Shown piece by piece: positions 60,063-64,000 of a stretch of DNA of 64,000 bases. A program made the position numbers and the translations under genes. Origin of the DNA: Cephalotus follicularis (Eukaryota > Streptophyta > Magnoliopsida > Oxalidales > Cephalotaceae); the NCBI GenBank assembly GCA_001972305.1, contig BDDD01002674.1, forward strand, positions 1 through 64,000. Reading direction: 5' to 3'. The notes under the pieces are model-generated. The model had not been told where the DNA came from and searched no databases. It was given only the letters and a program-made list of their open reading frames with translations. Positions within the stretch are counted from its first letter, which is position 1, and each line of letters opens with the position of its first letter.

Positions 60063-61900
60063 ACTACTAGAAAAAGAACATTTCCCAACCGCCTTTTTTG
60101 CCGACCACTATGCCGACCACGGTCGGCAAATGTCCTCAAGTGAAATCATGTTGTTTTCCTATCGGCAACCGCAGTATTTTGGAATTGCCGACCGCCTAAG
60201 TGGTCGGTAATTCCAAAATTACCAAAATTATTATTTATTTCATTTTAGCAACCGCAATTTTTGTTTTACCGACCGCTACCGCTTTAAGCGGTGGCTAAAA
60301 GCACTCTAAAAAAATTCTGGTTCTTTACTCATCACCGACCGCAATACAGTCATACCGACCGTCAAAAGCGGTCGGTAATTAAATAATTATGTATATTAGT
60401 ATTTAGGTCAATTAGCCACCATTTTTTTTTTGAATTTGCGACAGCCATAGCGATCGCTAATTCCTATTATTTTGAATTTATCTGGACTTTCTACCTTATC
60501 TTTTATTGAAGACTCCTCCACCGCTTATTTCCTCCCAAAACACTACGTCTGCCTCTCTTGTTCTCTCTGTCCCATTCCGTTTTCATAACAATATTCCTCT
60601 GTCGACGCACATCATTAGGTTCCTCTCTCTCTCTCTCTATGTTTTCTGCCTCTCTTTTTCTCTCTGTCATCACCAGCACCGGCGACGCGAACATCCCACC
60701 TGCTACCTCAACATCTCCAAGTACGTCTCTCTCTCCCTCGCAGCAACCAACCACCAACAACTGGCGTCGGTGGCAGCGGCAGCGGTAGCAGGTAATGTTT
60801 TATAATTTTCGGGTTTTTTTTATAGATTTGTTAGGATTTTTTTGGGTTTATTTAGGGGATAAAGTGTTAGGAGATATTTTTATATGTATGCGTGTATAAC
60901 AGTTGTTTAGATTTTAATATGATTTTGAATGATTGAACCGTAATACAAAAGAACCAAAGTGCACCAGCACGCACCTACGAAGCTTCCAATAACGGTACCC
61001 TTGCTTTTGTCTTCTGATTGAGTTTTAAATTCTTATTTTTTTTATTAAATAGCTTACAATGAGATATCAAAATCCAATGGTTCTTAGTAATTGCCTAGGG
61101 TACACCGATTCCAACAAGGGCGTGGGTGATTTTCTGATTGAGGTTATGCACTAGGTCTCTTATAGACTTGTTAGTGAGGATATTAAACCGGGTAGCTCAT
61201 ATGCTGGCAAAGGCTGCTATCCATGAGTAAAGTAATGGAAGTATATTGATAGGGTATTCTCCAAGTTGGGCTCTCCAGGTCAGACCCCTAATTTGGATAG
61301 GTTGGTCAATTTAGTTCGAGAGGGTCTCATCTTATTCGATTGAATAGATTTGGTAAGCCAGAGTCTACCAAATGACACACTAGGTCGAGAGAGCAGATAT
61401 TAGAATTGGTCTCCAGTGGATACATCCGATAATAAAGTCAGTAATTAAAGCAAAATAAACTTAATTGCTTTAAATGGTGAATTTTTACTAAACTTGTTGA
61501 CTGCAATTCAATTTCTTCTTTCTATCGATGATCTTCATTTAAAATCATCTGTAATGTTTAGAGATCATTACAGATGCCCACCTAGTCTACACATGACTAC
61601 AATTCAAAGACATTGGTAATTGAGGTGAGGCACGAGGATTTGCAATGGCATGATGTATGGTTTATGTGTACGTGGTGCACGAGATTGACCTTGCTTGGTA
61701 TTGGATAAGTGAGCAAGAGAAGATGACTATCTGTGAGATGGAGCAGCGACTAAAAGAAATGACTATCTGTGAGATGGAGCAGCGACTAAAAGAAATGACT
61801 ATCAATGAGATAGAGCCGTCATTGTAACACGAATGAAGACGAGACTAAGGGAGAGGCTATTTTGGTGGACGAGAGGGAGATGTTCCGATAAGGCTACGAA

Positions 61901-62199
61901 CACTACTAAAAAACAGGCCAACGGCGAGGGCATACGGCGAGGGCATGGCGAGGGCATTAAGTCCCCTCGCCGTTTTGCCCGTTTTTATTTTTTTTTTAAA
62001 AGAAAGGCATGGCGAGGGCATTATTACCCTCCCGAGGGGATTTTACCCTCGCCGTCCCCTCGCCATGCCCTCGCCGTACTTGATGGCGAGGAGTAAATTG
62101 GCGAGGGTGTGCTCCCCTCGCCATGCCCTCGCCGTTGACTCAATAGCGAGGGGATGGCGAGGGGAAGTGCCCTCGCCGTTGCCCCCTTTTCCTGTAGTG
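61901..62199. mobile_element. CACTA-type MITE, 299 bp
   Basis: Left end CACTACTAAAAAACAGG, right end CCTGTAGTG, and a perfect 3-bp duplication GAA (61898-61900 and 62200-62202), as CACTA elements make. Both halves are packed with GGCGAGGGCAT and its reverse complement. No coding capacity. Confidence 0.88.
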
Positions 62200-62436
62200 G
62201 AATTTGACGATGGTGTGGTGGTTTTTGACAGTTTGGGGATTCTTTGCTTAGGTGGTCACGGTTAGCAAAACGAGACATTGAGAGTACCTTTTTTTGTTTT
62301 CTCGGTATATGTATTCGTGTGTAAAAACTACTACCTCATGCATTCCCTTTTCTGTATGTGTACGTGTTTAGTTTCCCTTTATCTATATATGCTTATTTAG
62401 TGCAATTGAATTTTTCTTAATGTTTTGCTTATGCAG

Positions 62437-63212
62437 ATTGTAAAAATTTCCCGTTCTTTGGAAGTGTACGAACGCGATCCTATTGTTAAACTTGTGATTT
62501 TGAAGGTAAAAGCGGAAACCTGCTATCCTTCTTCCATAAAGACTTGATCACTATAACCATTCTAAAATAAAAATAAAATTTCATTCGAATTTTTTGGTAA
62601 ATAATGTTGCTATGATGTATTTAATTTTTTTTTATCATCTTTCATAAGGCTGAGGAGATAATTTTTGTGCAGGCGGTGATGTCGCCAGGGTGATATGCTC
62701 TATAGTTGCAGGTCATGCCTCTTTGTTTTCATTACCTCTTACAGTTTATTTTTACCCTAAATGTACGGACACTAACAATAATTAATATGTGGGTAAAAAA
62801 AAACTCACTAGATTTCAAAGTATTAATGTTTCTTTGTCTCTTGCATCAATGTTTCTTCACCAACATCAACCTGCAAGCACTTCAAACAAGAGCCCCAAAA
62901 CTCAACCAAACAACCAGAACTGCTACCACCACAATCCCTCCCACCACCATACCTTGTTTGTCAAAACTGTTTGTGGGTTCTTGCATGGATGATTGTTGTT
63001 TCTCTTTAGATGGAGTTAAATAAAAATTCATAAGACTGTTTAGTATTATTAATAAAACGAGGAAACTGAGTTGCCTTTAAAATCAAAACTGAACAACTAA
63101 ATGTAACTTAATTACTTTGAAATTTTCTTTAGGACATTGGAGCTTTGCCGCATGGTTCACGAAGAAACAACTCAATTTAGACTATCTAGTTGCTACCTAT
63201 AAGAAGCCATTG
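62437..63212 (+). pseudogene. Decayed fragment resembling a CHY1-type 3-hydroxyisobutyryl-CoA hydrolase
   Basis: Three consecutive exon-like blocks with GT-AG borders match the enoyl-CoA hydratase/isomerase fold of plant CHY1-like enzymes (valine breakdown). Block 1, 62437-62505, includes SLEVYERDPIVKLVILK. Block 2, about 62649-62711, includes DNFCAGGDVARVI, the oxyanion-loop motif. Block 3, 63133-63212, includes LDYLVATYKKPL. The second junction keeps its phase (a split Gly codon). In block 2 the conserved frame has a TGA at 62651, where the family usually has a residue after Gly, and the acceptor no longer joins in frame with block 1. The next expected stretch (NGIVMGGGAG) is missing. It is therefore a partial, broken copy, perhaps captured by the CACTA element. 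Confidence 0.6.
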
Positions 63213-63346
63213 GTGAGAGTTTTATTCAACTTATTTACTTTGGAAGTTTTGCTCATGGTAGTTATAATTTCCACAGCAACATTTAACACTCTTACGTGAC
63301 ATTTATGATTAGTAATAATTCTTTGTTTTTGTGTGTGCATTTCCAG

Positions 63347-63410
63347 GTCTTTTCTTCTTTCGGGCCTGTCCAAAAGATTGCTTCAGGCTTTGATTCAATT
63401 CCCTAGTAGG
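63347..63410 (+). pseudogene. Short fragment resembling a PTB-type RNA-recognition motif
   Basis: After a splice-acceptor-like TTTCCAG, the frame reads VFSSFGPVQKI and, one base out of frame, LQALIQFPSR. These resemble the consecutive VFS.FG.V.KI and FQALIQF stretches of plant polypyrimidine-tract-binding proteins, with a few residues lost between them. The fragment is very short, so chance similarity is possible. Confidence 0.3.
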
Positions 63411-63696
63411 CTTCTAACCTAACTATTCTTGTTCCGTATTGAAATAGACTGTAATTGCTTCTAACCTACTGTTTTTTCAGATGTTAAGGTATTATTCAAT
63501 CCAACCTTCGACAATTGCTTTGCTCAGGTACTAACAATTACAAAAGATAGGGTTAACTTGTCACTAAGAATCATAGTAAAGAAAAGGCAATTGACATTGG
63601 AAGCTCCAAATTGGATTTCAGTGAGATGATAGTGTGCTCTCCCAAATTGGATTTCATCAATCCATCATTAATTGAGATTAGAATGACATGATTTAG

Positions 63697-63835
63697 ATTT
63701 ATGTGTGGTCTGCTGAGGGCTGAGCCCAAATATACCAACTGTGTTTTTCTTTACAGGGGGCATAGTCCGATAAATGAATACATCATGCCCGATTTTTAGG
63801 AGAATTTAAGAGTTAGAATTTATTTGAGTTGATCT
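63697..63835 (-). mobile_element. Family-2 LTR fragment
   Basis: GGTCTGCTGAGGGCTGAGCC, then GGGGGCATAGTCCGATAAA and CATGCCCGATTTT match the reverse-oriented copies C and D closely. No LTR terminus is present, so it is a truncated piece. Confidence 0.8.
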
Positions 63836-64000
63836 TTCTGCTTGCTTGACTTTGATTTAAATGTTTATATTTATAACACTTCTTGGAGTATGACTTATAC
63901 CGTTATCTTTTTATAGCTTTAACCCCTCAAACAACAAAAAAAACTACACTCAAAACTTATACCTTTATCTTTTTCGAGCATGTAACTCTTTATCTGAGGT

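Larger units (their letters stand above)
60063..64000 (+). mobile_element. CACTA transposon, left end (runs to or beyond the window edge)
   Basis: CACTACTAGAAAAAG at 60063 is a standard CACTA terminus. Over the next ~370 bases there are many copies, in both directions, of GCGGTCGGTAAT, CCGACCGC and CGGTCGGCAA, the subterminal repeats expected of this class. No matching right end (TAGTAGTG) is found before 64000. The interior holds no recognisable transposase. It has an exon-like block with a CT-rich leader (about 60500-60790, donor after GTAGCAG), a duplicated 36-bp phrase near 61725-61795, a CACTA MITE and fragments of host-like genes. That the interior all belongs to the element is an inference. 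Confidence 0.6.

Noticed and set aside
61081-61460. Possible RNase H-like reading (RVAHMLAKAAIHE) suggesting a LINE fragment
   Set aside because: Only about a dozen residues resemble the motif, with no supporting domains around it.

Overview
The window looks like nuclear DNA of a flowering plant, probably a eudicot. It is AT-rich, has GT-AG introns, one intron-containing host gene, and dense nests of plant-type transposons (LTR retrotransposons, CACTA, Mutator-like elements). There is no operon, Shine-Dalgarno or CRISPR signal. Most of the 64 kb is repeat sequence. The one gene that looks intact is a five-coding-exon Nudix hydrolase at 24535-28603 (220 codons by my splicing), close to the plant NUDT12/13/16 group.

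Layout. 1-1853: AT-rich, no gene. 1854-4676: a solo LTR of a ~3-kb-LTR family (family 1). 5647-14951: a tandem array of a ~1-kb unit containing a large foldback, split at 9593 by a solo LTR of a second family (family 2, copy A). 16529-22272: family-2 copy B, into which copy C inserted in the opposite direction, giving a ~2.6-kb-arm inverted repeat. 22470-23854: a Mutator-like foldback element with 9-bp target duplications and a GC-rich core. 24155-28603: promoter, 5' UTR and Nudix gene. 29718-30575: a small solo LTR. 32910-36026: family-1 LTR copy 2. 37848-39450: a probable truncated LTR. 39626-47528: a candidate CACTA transposon with a decayed transposase-like gene, internal ~300-bp tandem repeats, an inserted family-1 LTR (copy 3) and an inserted Mutator-type MITE. 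49553-60062: an old Copia fragment split by a younger Copia element (49768-59860), itself split by family-2 LTR D, itself split by related LTR E. 60063-64000: the left end of another CACTA element, holding a 299-bp CACTA MITE, decayed exons resembling a 3-hydroxyisobutyryl-CoA hydrolase-like (CHY1) gene, and a short fragment resembling a PTB-type RNA-binding protein.

How it fits together. The Nudix gene is the only part likely to serve the plant directly. The rest records repeated insertion; boundaries were read from matching 5-bp (LTR), 9-bp (Mutator) and 3-bp (CACTA MITE) duplications. The most useful leads are the inverted LTR pair and the foldback satellite array (possible double-stranded RNA sources), a stem-loop kept in all three family-1 LTRs although its sequence differs, gene fragments inside the right-hand CACTA, and a near-perfect 26-bp-arm hairpin at 48.1 kb. 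I found no clear new multi-gene system. All similarities were judged by eye.
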